Assembly: GCA_010093685.1 (NCBI GenBank)
Contig: MU006241.1
Span: forward strand, 186,001-250,000
Origin: Ophiobolus disseminans
Taxonomy: Eukaryota > Ascomycota > Dothideomycetes > Pleosporales > Phaeosphaeriaceae
Direction of reading: 5' to 3'
Length of the DNA: 64,000 bases
In this document: positions 44,135 through 56,535 of the stretch, piece after piece
How positions within the stretch are numbered: the first letter of the stretch is position 1
Layout: each line of letters opens with the position of its first letter
Translations under genes and position numbers: made by a program
Notes under the pieces: generated by a model
Database searches by the model: none
Seen by the model: the letters and a program-made list of their open reading frames with translations, nothing else
What the model was told of the DNA's origin: nothing

Positions 44135-45350
44135 GGTAATCCGTATATAGACTTCGAGAGTGTTCAAGTCCACGAAAATAGAGCTCAGCCCCAAGTGTTG
44201 ATTTCAGAGTACAATCTTCCCTTATAGCAGACGCGTCTCTAGCCTAGACACGTTGTTCTTGTTTACTTTCGAAGTCGCCCAATAGCGAATGAACAGGTAG
44301 TGGAGCCGGTATGCAGGAACACTCGTGGCAGCGAACCGTACGGAGGCGCAGAAGCTCAGAGCTCGATAAGGATAACTGGATTACGCCTGTGGTCAAAAGC
44401 CAACTACCATCTCAAAGTAGCAAACCGTTGGCCTTCGCAATCCCAGATCCGTGCTGTCGAAACCGCAAGCCAAGCTCTTGTCGATTAATAGTAGTGTGGA
44501 GAAAAGGTACTTGGGCGAAAAAGCTATCCAGAGCCCACGAGCCAAACGAAAGTGTGAAGCGAAGAAAAGGCGAAACCGCACGAACACAGCACTGCTGCCA
44601 ATGAAAGGGAATTAAAGAAAAGAGATCATAACATGGGGGAGAGAAAGCAAAGGGCAGGAAAGGTTGCAGTCACACCAACAAACTCAGCGGGACCTGCAAG
44701 GTCGGTCGAGGACGAGGCCAGCATTGAGCGCCATGTGTATCTGGAACCCAGTGCGTATCAGAGTTGCGTTGCAGCATGTGTGAAACATCGCGTCCCCGGA
44801 TGCCCAGAACAGGGTGTCACGGACCCGTTCGTGGACATCGGTGCTTCACGTTGGCCATTTTTGGGTCGCTCGTAGCGTATTAGGTCGCAGGTGTCCACAA
44901 GTGGAGGGTTGGAGTTTGGAGGTGCGCGACATGGTTGGTTGGCGCGAGCAGCATTTGGAAACGTCAGGGCCAATCAAGCCATGTGCCGCTGGGACTCTTG
45001 AACACTGGGCACCAACACGATTGTGCGACGAAAAAGCCATATGAAAGCATGAATTTCTCATCTCTCGTCGTGCGCTGTTGATTGTTTACCTTCTGCCGTG
45101 GCACTGCAAATAAATACAAAGATCGCGTCAACAACGCGTCCTCCCGGCTGTTTCCTTGCAGACTGTGGTGTGTTCGCTATTTCGAACATCCCAGCTCCAT
45201 TCACCCAACGTCGCACCGGCGTATCCAGTCCTATAAACAACGTCCCTGTGACGCGCAACGCGGGGTGCTACTCGGGCCTTTCCCCACGCGTGCGCGGAAG
45301 TCTAATCGCATCATTAAGATTTCGGCTGCCAAGTTGCTTGTCTGCTGCGT
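44135..45350. other. Long intergenic region, no gene supported
   Basis: Some 1.2 kb with only short frames on both strands. It holds the promoter of the membrane-protein gene at left and the 3' flank of the WD40 gene at right. Confidence 0.5.
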
Positions 45351-46837
45351 TCACTTTCCGAGCTCGCCTACCATGAGCTTGCGATCTGAGGAGGCGGAGA
45401 CCACTAAGACATGCTAAGTCAGCTCGTGCTTCAATAATTTGGTAGCGAACAATGAAATGTGCTCGTGGAGAACTCAATCGGCAAACTGCTCTGATGACCA
45501 TGATTGCGCGTCCAGGAGCTTTCGAAGTGCATGGACAAGAAAATTCACCTCGGTGATGAAGTGATGGAGGTCTCGATCGAAAGACCGTTGGAAGACAAGG
45601 ATAGTGTGATCGGAGAAGTAACATGTGACGAGAGAGTTGGTACTTACAGATGGGTTCACCCAGCGGATGGAAACGCACATCGTTCACGGCGCCTCTGTGA
45701 CCCGGAAGCTTGTTCAGAAGCTTCCCCGTTCGCGTCTCCCAGATGGCCACGCTCTGGTCTCCGCTGCCGGCCGCGATCTTCTCGCCCTTGGGATCCCAGC
45801 TTGCTTTCAGGAGGTTGCGCTCCTGTCCTGTTGGTGCTCCGTCGTATGTTTGGATGCGCCTATCTGCAGGCGCAAAGGGCCTAACGTCCCATGTTCTGAC
45901 CGTTGAGTCGTGTGCGTTTGAGAGCAGAGTCTGGTTGTCTGGCGACATTTGCAGGGAGGTGACCGTGTCGGTGTGACCAAGCAGAGTGTATGTGACAGCC
46001 TGTTTCCTCAGATCCCAGACCTTGATGTCGTTATCGATGCCCCCAGTGAACAGCTCGTTTCCGGCCTCTGCTAAGCATATCGCGGTTATGGGAAAGTCGG
46101 TCTGGATAAACGTTACGGCGTCTTTCGTTCGCGTGTCCCATATCTGCGACGGCGTTAGAGATAGTCACATGGCACACACCAACAAACTCACCCCGATGTA
46201 GCCGTCATCCGAGCCACTAACAAGCATCTCCTCTCCACGCTTGCTCACATCCATGCAGTTGATCACTTCCTCGTGCCCGGGGTGTCTCCGTATCCTCTCT
46301 CCCGTCTCCACGTCCCAGCTTGCGAGATGCATGTCTGCGGATGCAGAGAACAGGACCTTGGAGTCGCGCGACCAGTGTAAATCCAGTACCGCCTGCTTGT
46401 GTCCCGTGAGAATGCCGTAGTTTTCGCATGATCCAGAGCTGCGCCAGAGTACTAGAGCTGGTCAGCGCATGACCATGGAACACCTTTCGTGGCTGACTGA
46501 CGTATGGAGCGGTCCATTGAGCCCGAGGCTATGTACTGGCCGGTAGGGTCGAACCGACACGCGAAGACCTCCCCAGAATGGCCTGTGAGCTCCATGACGG
46601 GAGACTGCAGTGCGCTGCTGCCCGGGCCCTAGGACGCCTATCAGCACATTGCAGCTTCAGTAATCGAGACTTGTAGCAACAAGGACCAACACATACCGCT
46701 CGTATAAGCGCGCCATTCGGCCCAGCGCCATTCACCACTGCCACCGCATTGCTTCCCAGATTTGCGTCCGACTTTGCGCGCTTGACCAGCTGGCTCGAGC
46801 CGAAGGTGTCGTGCGCAGGTCGTTTCGGCCCTGACAT
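45351..46837 (-). CDS. U5 snRNP 40-kDa WD40 protein (SNRNP40 / Spf38 type)
   Basis: Spliceosomal beta-propeller of the U5 snRNP, partner of Prp8. Five exons, 46697-46837, 46502-46628, 46192-46451, 45648-46143 and 45351-45403, give 358 residues, the normal size. The first ~45 residues are a basic leader (MSGPKRPAHDTF). WD repeats are visible in order: LTGHSGEVFACRFDPTGQYI, LTGHKQAVLDLHWSRDSKVL, HPGHEEVINCMDVSKRG with YIGIWDTR, GGIDNDIKVWDLR, LLGHTDTVTSLQMSPD with VRTWDVR, GSGDQSVAIWETR, and a closing SASSDRKLMVGELGK. That closing strand is reached only through a 244-nt final intron, far longer than the others (48-68 nt). Divergent from BET3 with about 290 bp between starts. Confidence 0.92.
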
Positions 46838-47125
46838 TGCGATTGTTGTATTGGAGGGGGTGATTTGGTGTATCCGGGCTGGTGTTGCAACTTTGTCGTG
46901 TTTACGGAGCTCTGGTAAACTTTCTCGAGGCAGATGTACGCCAAGCTTCACGAGATCCACTAGCGCATCATCGTCCAAATACGCAGGTAAACTAGCTTAC
47001 TCCCATCTGCCCGCATTCAACATCACAAGCTTCTACCACTTACCCCAGCTTTCGATCTCTCCACGGAGTCACCAGTCGCAAATTCTTTGCTAGAGAGTCA
47101 GATTTAGAAGCAACGATATCAGAAC

Positions 47126-47918
47126 ATGGCTTCATCAACCAAGGCCGCTCGCCTCGGCGAGGAGTGAGATTCACATGTCCAACAATTATTCGAAGATGTG
47201 CTAATAGCTTGCAGAGTATGGAAGTAAGTTGCTCAACTTCACACAACATTGACCCGCGCTTATGTCCTCAGAACACGCGTAGACAAGGTCAGCGCCGAGC
47301 TGGTTACCCTCACATACGGCACGATCGTAGCGCAATTATGTAAAGACTACGAATACAACTACGCGGACGTGAACAAGCAGCTCGAGCGCATGGGCTATAA
47401 TATCGGCGTTCGGTTGATCGAGGACTTCCTGGCCAAGTCAAGCGCACAAGCCTGCACCAACTTCAGAGAAGTCGCAGAGATGATCTCAAAGGTAGCCTCA
47501 TCACTGCTGAGCAACGGGCATGAGCTTATTCATGTGATTAGGTCGGCTTCAAGATCTTCCTCAACATCACACCTACCATCACCAACTGGACCAGCGACAA
47601 CAAGCAGTTCTCACTCATCTTCGAAGAGAACCCCCTAGCAGACTTCGTGGAGCTTCCCGACGACGGCCGAGCGCAAGACGAGTTGTGGTTCTCGAACATA
47701 CTGGTGGGAGTACTACGGGGTGCTTTAGAAATGGTATGTCCACGACCATCTACACATCTACAAAAGAGCCATGAAACACGTATGCTAAGTGGGACCAGGT
47801 GCACATGCAGGTAGAAGCACATTTCATCAGTGACGTTCTGCGCGGCAACGACACGACTGAGATGCGGGTGTCACTAATTCGTTACATTGATGACGAGATG
47901 CCTCCCGATGACGAGTAA
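47126..47918 (+). CDS. BET3: TRAPP complex subunit BET3 (TRAPPC3)
   Basis: Core subunit of the TRAPP tethering complex in ER-to-Golgi traffic, and part of the GEF for Ypt1/Rab1. Five exons, 47126-47163, 47215-47223, 47272-47491, 47542-47733 and 47799-47918, give 192 residues. Exon 2 is only 9 nt long; including it yields the conserved E-x-W-K-T-R start of the family, so it is real. Core motifs follow: ELVTLTYGTIVAQLCKDYE, RMGYNIGVRLIEDFLAKS, then VGFKIFLNITPTITNW across the next splice, ENPLADFVELPD, and the final VEAHFISDVLRGND. The cysteine of SSAQACTNF corresponds to the palmitoylated, tunnel-lining cysteine of BET3. Length and order are complete. Confidence 0.93.
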
Positions 47919-49187
47919 GCGAGTTTACTGTGCAACACCACAAACACAAGCCCTCTTCACGAAGCGATACCGGATGCACGATCTGGCAGAGGATCGGCTT
48001 TTGCACGCTCTCTAGAAAGAGGCATATTGCGGCGAGTAGCATGCGCAGGGCAGACTGCTGCCTATGCTCAGCCTTAGCGGCCTATCGATTAAAAGTGCAC
48101 ACAACGCTGCACCAGAAGTGCACTCAGTGAGTTTTGCACATTTACCATGTGGGTCTCAAATATCGAAAAGCGGCGGGTGCCTATCACATGGGGTGGTCGG
48201 GAGGTCGTCAAAGTTTTCCAGAGCTGACAAGCAAAGTTGTTGGTACCACGAAGCTATCCACGCTTGGGTCAAGATAGGGGTTACAGGCTGCAGGTCCACC
48301 TCACCCTGATTTAACGACGGGCAATCTTGTGATTTGCAGCTGGCAACTCTACTCTTACATGCAGCGCTGTAATCGTAGAGAAAGGGTCACATAGTTGTTG
48401 GTGGTCGGGTGGCCTCCCGGGCTGGTGCTCAGCCAGTCGTGAGGATTCCTTCTCCGCAGCCTGGATGCCTCGCCCCACCATGTCAGGTGACCAAACCTCA
48501 CAAACTGTGCACTTTCTGGGTGGCATCGTCCTGTATAGAATAAATGCATTCTGAGAGTTGCATCCTGAAGAAATGATGACAATAGTACCGGATCAGGGTG
48601 GCTATGCTACGCTGCCTGCGCAGATGATGGAAAGGGTCTAATTATAAGTCACGCGGTTCGCCAAGGTCCCAATGGAAAGCTGGAGGCCATCCCCTCGCAA
48701 ACTGCAGGTGCCTACTGTCTGTCTCCCACGTTCCTACTAGCCCTCTTTATCCTGAACCTAAACGCGCCCCATCGTGCATCTTTGCTAGTTGACGTCTTTG
48801 TGGTTGTGGGTTGAGCGCCTTTTCGACGCCCCAGCCTAGGAGAAGTCACGTCCCGGGTGCGCTCCCTCCCACCGCTAACCCTGCACGTCCGCAGCCATCT
48901 CGTGCATCACTCCGCCCGCCATCTTGACATTGACATCCTCGCCAGCGCCTCCTTCACCTCGACCCATTGCGCGTCGTCGGCCCGTCGACATTGTATACCT
49001 GTAATATTCTTGGCCCTCTCCGCTTTTCGCCCCGACGCCTCATACGCCGTTCTATGTCACTGCCGCACCGCGGTGCGCCTCCGAATCCGAGACAGCGCTT
49101 GTATACCTACATTTGCGCGCGCACATCGCCCATCGCCATCCCGTGGACTGAGCCTGACGCAGCCGGCCTCGGTGCACCCGCGTCGCG
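47919..49187. other. Long intergenic region / 5' leader of the LisH regulator gene
   Basis: About 1.27 kb without supported coding. The right 350 bp is CT- and C-rich, the pattern of fungal promoters and long 5' leaders, and short upstream ATGs are present. Long leaders are common for developmental regulators. Confidence 0.5.
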
Positions 49188-51567
49188 ATGCAGAACCCCC
49201 AGATGGCGCAGATGGCCACGATGAGCGTCAACGGCGGCCCGCCGGACGGCACCCCCATCATGGGCAACGTGCCCATGCAGAAGCGCCCGAGCGAGCAGCT
49301 GAACACGTACATCTACGACTACTTCCTGCGCAATGGCCACTATCAAGCGGCGCGCGCCATGCTCGAGAGCGAACTGAAGATCTCGACCGGACCGCTGCAG
49401 AAATACAGCCCCAAGCAACGGCCCAACGGCGCCGAATCGATGGAGGCGGGAGACGAACTGCCCGCGCCCAGTCTGCCCTCGAACCAGATGGCCGACAACT
49501 CCTTCCTCATGGACTGGTGGGTCCAGTTCTGGGACATCTTCTCGGCCACCCGGAGCCGTGCAAACGCGCCGCCGACCAAAGGCACCCAGTACATCAACCA
49601 CACGCGGGTAAGCTCGGCTCACGCTCGCACACGGCGGGGCACTGACGAGTACATAGAACCTTGCCCAGATGCAGAATGACCAGCGGAGCCAGCGCATGAT
49701 GATGAACAACCCCATGAACGCCCAGTACCAGACCATGATGCGGAACGGCATGGTCAACGGCGCCCCCAAAGACCTCCAGCGCGCGGCCGCCATGAACAAC
49801 CGGCCGTATGCACTCCACCCGCTCAAGTGAGGCGCTCTCTGACGCACAGCAGCAACGGCAACCCCATGGCCAACATGGCCCAGATGAAGAACCCCGCCAT
49901 GACTGCCCAGATGCAGCGCGACGGCTCCAACATGGACATGAACGGCCAGCGCCCGCAGTCGCCCGGCCCCAACGAGAACGCGCCGTCCCCGAACAAGCGG
50001 CCTCGTATGGAAGGTGCGTAGCGTCCATGTTTAATGTCGCCCTGCAGAGAGACTGACATGCCTTTTGTACAGGGGGAATGGGCAACGGCGTGCCAGGTGC
50101 CCAGTATGGCGAGTTTGCACAGCCCGGCCAGAATCCGCAACAGAAGAATATCGAGGTATATGCCCAAAGCCTGGCCCAACAACACAGAGTGGCTTTGAAT
50201 AGTAACACTGCTTCTCCCCAGGGCATGAACTCTGGCGTACAAGGCTCCCCCATGGCCACGCTCGGCCTGGACGGACACCAAGACGCATTTGCCGGCAACG
50301 TTCCGCGCAACGGGATGCCTCCCAACCCTTCAGGTGCCCCACCGCAGGGAAACCACGCCCTCCAGGACTACCAGATGCAGCTGATGCTACTGGAGCAGCA
50401 GAACAAGAAGCGGCTGCTCATGGCCCGACAGGAGCAGGACAACATGTCCGGGCCCCAGCACCAGGGCGCTGTGGGCGCGCAAGCCTTCCCCGCCGGCATG
50501 TCTCCTCAGGGCGGCCGCCCGGGGCCTTCACCTAATCCCGAACACCAGAAGATGCGAGGGACGCCAAAACTTGGGCAAATGCCCACCTCGCCACTACCCG
50601 AGGGTGCCATGCAACAGCGCGGGTCGCCGGCACCGCACATGCAGTTTGACTCCGCCAGCATGGCACAACCAGGTGTGCCGCCTCAAGCCATGCCCCCCAA
50701 CCATTTTTACCCACAGATGCCCCACCAAAGTCCAATGATGAGGCCCCCAAGCTCGCATCCGGGCGCAAACTTTAACGGCCAGCCCATGACACAACAGCAG
50801 ATGGAGGCCATGCGCAACGGACAGATGCAGCCAAACGGTGCATGGCGCGGTAATCCTGGACAGCCCGGTATGATGCCAGGGCAGCCGATGGGTGGTGGTC
50901 CAATGGGGCAACCTCCTCAACACCGACAGCAAATGCCACCACCTCCTGCTCCCGCAAACGAACCTCCCCGGCCAGAACCATCTCCATCACAGTCTAACCA
51001 GGCCCCGCCTACCCCCTCATCGACAAACAAGGCAGGTCCCAAGAAGAAAGCCACCAAGGATAATGTCAAGGTACAGTTGCGCGCTTCCCTTTCATGTCTG
51101 AGCAACGTTGATATTGATTACAGAAGCCCGCAAACAAGAAAGGGGCGAACGCAGGTGCAACCCCAGCCGCAACAAATGGTGAAGAACCTCCTACACCGAC
51201 AGCATCGACGCCCGTTGCGCCAATCACACCACACTCGAAGCAATCGTTCAACCCGCAGCAGAATGGGCAGCCGCAGCAAGTACAGCCGCAGTCAGTACAG
51301 CAGCAAGTCATGGATAACGGGCCCCCACCTTTTGGAAACACACTTGATGGAACGGATGTAAGTAGTCACTGACCCTCTGCAAGCAAGCCCACTAACGCTT
51401 TCAAGTCTGGTGGCTTCGATCTCGGCCTCGGCTTCGGTGATGAAGGCGCCCTCGAAAACTTTGACTTCGATTCCTTCCTGCAGAACCCCAACGACGACGG
51501 CGGTTTCGCTCTCAGCGGCGACTTTGACTTCAACCACGTCCCTGAAGTCGGCGGCGGTGATCTATAG
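49188..51567 (+). CDS. LisH-domain transcriptional regulator SomA/Som1 (Flo8-type)
   Basis: Nuclear regulator acting with the LIM-binding partner PtaB, downstream of cAMP-PKA in adhesion, conidiation and virulence of Pezizomycotina. Six exons, 49188-49607, 49657-49805, 49850-50013, 50073-51070, 51124-51357 and 51406-51567, give 708 residues. The LisH motif lies near residue 40 (LNTYIYDYFLRNGHYQAARAM) and is followed by WWVQFWDIFSATRSR, the block that defines the SomA/Flo8 family. The middle is a long Met/Gln/Pro/Gly-rich region with NKRPRME as a possible NLS. A basic KAGPKKKATKDN stretch precedes exon 5. The C-terminus is acidic with aromatic spacing (GGFDLGLGFGDEGALENFDF), a likely activation domain, split off on the last exon. 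All splices preserve frame. Confidence 0.9.
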
Positions 51568-53160
51568 CCTAGTCTCACAGGCTGCTCGCTGACTGATTTT
51601 GACGTGCCGCTGGATGCTACTACTCAGTTGGAGTTACAGGCACTCGCTTACTTGGCGCCTGCTTCCGTTCTGTAACCCAGCATCCGCGCATGTCAAGCTT
51701 TGTTTTGCTGACGCTTGTAAACTGTCCCCAGGATCACGGCGTCTGACCTGGACGACGACCTCGGTCCCTGATCCCCATCTTTTCTCCCCCCTAAAATCGC
51801 TCATATACCCTCTTCGATCTCGATCGCTTTTTATATCTTTTCCCCATATTTTTATTCGGAGCATTTATGCCGCGGCGGTCTTTCCGGGTACGGAGGAATG
51901 TCACTCTGCGTTTTTATTCTTGTCTGGGCGTTTCATGGGCGCGCATGCGTTTTTCTGTTGTCTCATATTATTGCTATACTTTGTTTACGCGGTTACTACC
52001 ATTCGCTACCCATATGCCGTTGGGCGCTGCGTTGGAGTTCTTGTCTGAGACGAAACTTATTTGGGTGGTGCTGTGGTTGTCTTGTTGTATGGGGGGCGGA
52101 TGGCGGATACGATGATTGTGTGTGTGTGCTATACCACTTCGAGGATCTTTCCTTATAGCTTGATTGGTTACTACCTCTGCGCAAAGAATGGCCGATGAAG
52201 CTGAGCTGGATATAAAGAGCGTGGTGGATGGATGGCTGGGGCGGGAGAGGTTTTATTTTTCTCCATTCGTGGAAATACGATGTTAATGCAAGAAAAGATT
52301 CTTTATTTCTCTGAATGAAACATGCCATGCGTGTTTCTAGTTGGCGTCGCATGTCAAAGCACGATCAAGGCCAACAGTGCTCGTCTCATAGAGCGGGAAT
52401 GCGTCCAATGAAGCCGAAATGCTTATCTCCAGGCTATTTAACTTTCTTCTTGGCTTTATTTTTCATTACATAAGCTGGTTCCAGCTCTTTGGACGTTTAC
52501 GCTACCCCCGAGATCTGCATCCCCAGCACGCACATCTCCATCCCATGTACCCACATACCTCCTTCCCTGACTTCTGCCCCACTCTTTCCTTAAAGCCAAG
52601 GCGAACAGTAGGTTAGCCTCGTTCAGAGCACAAGTTCCTTAATGGCAATTAAGCATAGAATTGCGCATGGCAGTGCAACCCTGATGGTTTCTCATGTTCG
52701 ATGATAAATTTACAGTGCGCTGTTGAAAACTTAATACCCACCTTTCTTCTCTCCTCTTATTAGTTCTCCTACACGCACGGTTGATTATATCACATCGAAA
52801 TACGTCGCATCTACAAGTCTTGTTCAAGGGATTGGAGGAGGACAAACTGCGATTGGGTCATGGTGCGCTCAGTGGCTGTGTCTTTCTGGGGGATTTGTGC
52901 AGATTGCGTCACGTGGGGAGAGGAGCATGGCTTGAGTTTATGTGTGGTGGTTGTTGGATGTGGTTGTGTGGTTGTGATGTGTTTAAGAGAAGAGAAGAAA
53001 AATCGAGAGAGGGACGGCATCTTTTCTTTTCTGATCTCATTTTCTTTATCTGAGCTAGAAGTGAAGTGAGCGACAATTCACTGTCAAGACACTGTGCATG
53101 TTCTACTATCGAGTATTGGGCCTCATGTCCTACTCCAAATGCCAGAGCAATTCTCGGCTC
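51568..53160. other. Long intergenic region, no gene supported
   Basis: 1.6 kb between convergent genes. Short frames on both strands lack family similarity. It contains pyrimidine-rich tracts and must hold both 3' flanks. Confidence 0.5.
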
Positions 53161-54984
53161 TCACCATACCTTCCGCCAGTGCCGGGTCGCCCACTCTAGA
53201 TATCGGATCGTGCTGTGCAGCCTGCCGTCGTCATGAGAGGTAGACGGCGGAATTTTGTCTTCTTCCTCCACGTCCATGATGGACGCGTTGTTGGCTTCAA
53301 CTTCACTCGCTTCCAACATCTTGAGCTCGGCGCGAATAACTTCCTTGACTTGGCAGCGTCCGTTGACCCATACCTCGGGGCATGGCTCAGACTTGCTATC
53401 GTTAGGGTACTTTTTCATATGTCTCTTCAGGGCGCTCAGTACGCGGCGACGAAGCAGACCTAATGGTATAGTCAATTGAGACTGTGTGTCTGGATCCACA
53501 ATAGCGAACGTGACTACATGGTGGCTCCAGGTCGCTGCCGAAGCGACAGCGAACGGAACTATGCACATACGAACATCATCGAGCTGTGATGATACGTCAC
53601 ACTTGAACTCAATGAAGATACGTAGGACTGCGTCGTGGCCGAAATTCCAGAACTCAGAGTCACGCCAGTCCATCCATGGATGCGTGTATTTAGAAGCTTA
53701 CGAAGCTTGGTCAGACTGTGCGCTTGAGCCGACGTGTTGCTGGTCTTGAACTTGTATGATGAGGTTAGCACCCGCCCAGGGTAGTGTCGACGAAGCGCTT
53801 GGGAGATATAAGCCGGGGAGACAATAGTCGCGAAGTCTGTTACTTCGTCTAAGTCGATAGTGACGGCTTCGTGTAGCGAGAGTACGTCAAAGATCTTACG
53901 GAGAAGGGGGCATTGGCAAGAGCGGAGTACGTGTAGCAGCGTCGCATCCGAACTGTAGCGTCCCTTCGCCGTTTGAAAAGAACTTTGTGCTTACGTCCGT
54001 CCAAGTGTGCTGCGCCGGATCCAATTCTTGATGCTCCAAATCGTTGTCGACCCTGCCATGGATGTGCTTGGTTGTCGTCCAGTATAGAATCTTTCCGCCA
54101 GAGCCTTGCTCGTTGGCAGCGGCACGTCCTAGGGTGTGCCGACACCTCGTGATGTTTAATACATCATTGCATAGACATTGGATTGTTTGCGACATCTTGG
54201 TTTGCTTGAAATCCATGTTGGGATATAACAACCGCGCGTATCCATCCTTTAGATTTACCCGCACAGCAGTACCGTCTAGCCGCAGTTTGAGCGTCCAGAC
54301 GGTCCCCAAGAATCCGGTAAAATCGAGGTGGAGGGATTTTTCTGTTGTTTGTTGTGGCAGTAGGCCACGGCTCTCCCTGTCTTTTAGACACTGAAGGCGA
54401 CAGATGCAGTTTAGATCAAGAGATATATGCTTCAATAGCGCGGTACTTTTGCCAATTTGCGTACACCACGATTCAAGAACACGCCCAGCGTAGTTGCAAA
54501 GTTTGTCGTGCTTTGTGGACGCTCCGACTCGCTTCTTGGTGATGAGGAAAGCGTTGTTGGAAAAGAAGACCGATGCCGCCTCTTCATGGATCTGTCGACA
54601 AGCAAGAAAGAGTGACAGCCCCACCTGATATGCTTGCACAGTATCGTAAGGACGGAAGTCGGTATATAACGAGTATATATTCCCGTCTAGATCCGTTACG
54701 AATTCTGATAGAATTAGTATAACCATTTCTCATCTGGCTGCGGTGGTTAGACTTACTTTGAGCCTTGGGTAGGTACTGCGCATCAGCGTTTGTGTTTTGG
54801 GTTGCAATTCGACGTTCTGGTCGCCCACGAGCCGGTGCAATGTGATCGCACCAGAGTTGAGCCCTGAGTTTGTGACAACGATGAGATCTGGGTGTTCGTA
54901 AAGGTACCCATAGATGTGGTTTCTGACTTCGGCTGGGAGATCGAGGAAGGAAAGCATGCTCGGGTCGGATGATGTCGACGCCAT
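53161..54984 (-). CDS. Intact member of the fungal LDLPAEVRN family (paralogue of the gene at 16.5-18.4 kb)
   Basis: Function unknown; the N-terminal FLDLPAEVRNHIYGYLY is F-box-like and common in large fungal families. Four exons, 54777-54984, 53995-54704, 53702-53894 and 53161-53627, join in frame to 525 residues. A competing strong-looking donor after exon 1 (54756) would lead to a stop, so the earlier donor at 54776 is used. The second exon has LSLFLACRQIHEEAASVFFS, the usual second motif of the family. Later segments VTIDLDEVTDF, FKCDVSSQLDDVRMCIVPF and EVWVNGRCQVKEV match the broken copy. No transmembrane or signal segment. Exon 3 and 4 junctions are chosen by phase and are less certain than the first two. 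Confidence 0.65.
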
Positions 54985-55546
54985 GTTGTTGGGTTGGGGG
55001 TAACATGTGAAAGAAGGAAGGAGGTGAGAGCAAACTAAGAAGGAAGGAGAGCTCGTGGCGCTAATTGGCTGACGGAAACACGTTGTGCCTTCTTGTGCGA
55101 CAGTGAAAGCGAAACGTTTGCTCTGAGGCGCGAATAGACTCACAACATACCATGCAAATTCACCTCCTATGAGAAGTAGAGATACCGTGTCAATTTAAGT
55201 AAGTGAGCTTTGGACACGACTCAACGCACATTGGAGAGGTGAATCTGGTCCGAGCAGAAACCGTCCCAGAAGCCACGCATGTAGCTATGCCTTCATGGAT
55301 ACAAACATAATGCTGATTTGTTTGTTGGTCTATTTCATGGTACGTGTACGGGAGTGGAGGTGCACCTAGCCGTGACGTCGCCGCGCTAGCGTCCAAGCTC
55401 CCCAAAATCTCCAATTCCGACCTCGACCCCGACGCACGCGCAACACCACCGCAAATACCATACCCTGCCAAACCACATACACATACTCACATCCCAGTCA
55501 CACACCTACACCTTCAAACCAGCTCGGCAGCTAAGCAATACACAAT
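54985..55546. other. Divergent promoter region, no gene seen
   Basis: 560 bp between the start of a minus-strand gene and the start of TIM10. The right 150 bp is C- and A-rich on the plus strand, as expected of a fungal core promoter. Confidence 0.5.
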
Positions 55547-55962
55547 ATGGCTTTCTTCGGCATGGGCGGCCGGCCCCAAATCTCCAGCGAGCAGAAGATT
55601 GCGCAAGCAGAAGCAGAGATAGATATGGTTTCTGATATGTACAGCCGGTACGTACTGCCCCCATTACACATCTACCTGCCCCGTACCGGCCCTCTCCCAA
55701 TATCTTCCCCACCTCCCCCGGCACCCCTACCCACCACCTCAACCCCAGATACTAACACCCACGTCACAGCCTCCTCAAATCCTGCACCTCGAAATGCATC
55801 GACACATCGTACCGCGAAGCCGACCTCAACAAGGGCGAGTCCGTCTGCCTGGACCGCTGCGTCGCCAAGTTCTTCGAGGTCAATGTGAAAGTGAGCGAGA
55901 AGATGCAGGGCGAGGCGCAGGGAAGGGCGGGAGGTGGGGGTGGGGGGATGTTTGGTGCGTAG
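55547..55962 (+). CDS. TIM10: Mitochondrial intermembrane-space chaperone TIM10
   Basis: Small Tim chaperone that, with Tim9, escorts hydrophobic carrier precursors across the intermembrane space. Two exons, 55547-55647 and 55770-55962 (intron 122 nt), give 97 residues. Twin CX3C motifs are intact: CTSKC, then fifteen residues later CLDRC, which are oxidised by Mia40. MDVSDMYSR-like helix 1 text (IDMVSDMYSR) precedes them and VAKFFEVN follows. The Gly-rich tail (GGGGGGMFG) is typical of fungal Tim10. No presequence, as expected of Mia40 substrates. Confidence 0.95.
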
Positions 55963-56535
55963 GTGAGCTGAGGGCTGTGTTGGGAGATTGGGGAGGGGAT
56001 ATGAGAAGGAAGCGGGCAGGGGATTGCATATGGGATGTTGATAGCGATCGCGAAGAGAAACGGGGGAGGGAATGAGGGAGAGGATGAGCATGACATCTTG
56101 TACAAAATATAACACAACAACACTTCTCAAGACATCACAAAAGCGCCTGAAATGGTCGAACTTTTCGATTCGATTCAACGACTGGCGTCCTTTTCTTCTA
56201 TCCATTTGGACGTATCCAACCAAGCTCGAGCTGTGCGTCGTGGACGGTGTGCTCGGCAAGCTATTCAAGCTTATTTCCCAGTTCCATGTGCTCCAGATCT
56301 GCCCATGTGAGGGAGAGGCCAGAGATGCCCAGTGAGAGACACCGAAGTCGTTCGGTGAGAGAACCCAGGCGCTCAGTGAGGGAAGATCCGTAGGCGCTTA
56401 GTGAGCGGTGCGTCGTGAACGTCGCGCTCAGCAAACACCTTCAGGCTCCTCTAAAATGACCCATACTCTTCTGCAATCTTACAAACGCAAATCCAAACAC
56501 CATTTTTCGTTCCTCGTAGCCGCATCAACGCCAGC
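55963..56535. other. Intergenic between convergent genes
   Basis: 570 bp with the two 3' flanks. GTGAG-containing short degenerate repeats occur around 56330-56410. No gene seen. Confidence 0.5.

Noticed and set aside
44300..45258. Possible small genes between the membrane protein and WD40 genes
   Set aside because: Frames under 112 codons, no homology cues, no plausible splice structure.
45474..45680. Direct read-through C-terminus for the WD40 protein
   Set aside because: It lacks the conserved final strand; a 244-nt intron leading to 45351-45403 supplies it exactly.
49107..49847. 246-codon minus-strand frame opposite the LisH gene
   Set aside because: Antisense shadow of a GC-rich, Met/Gln-rich coding region.
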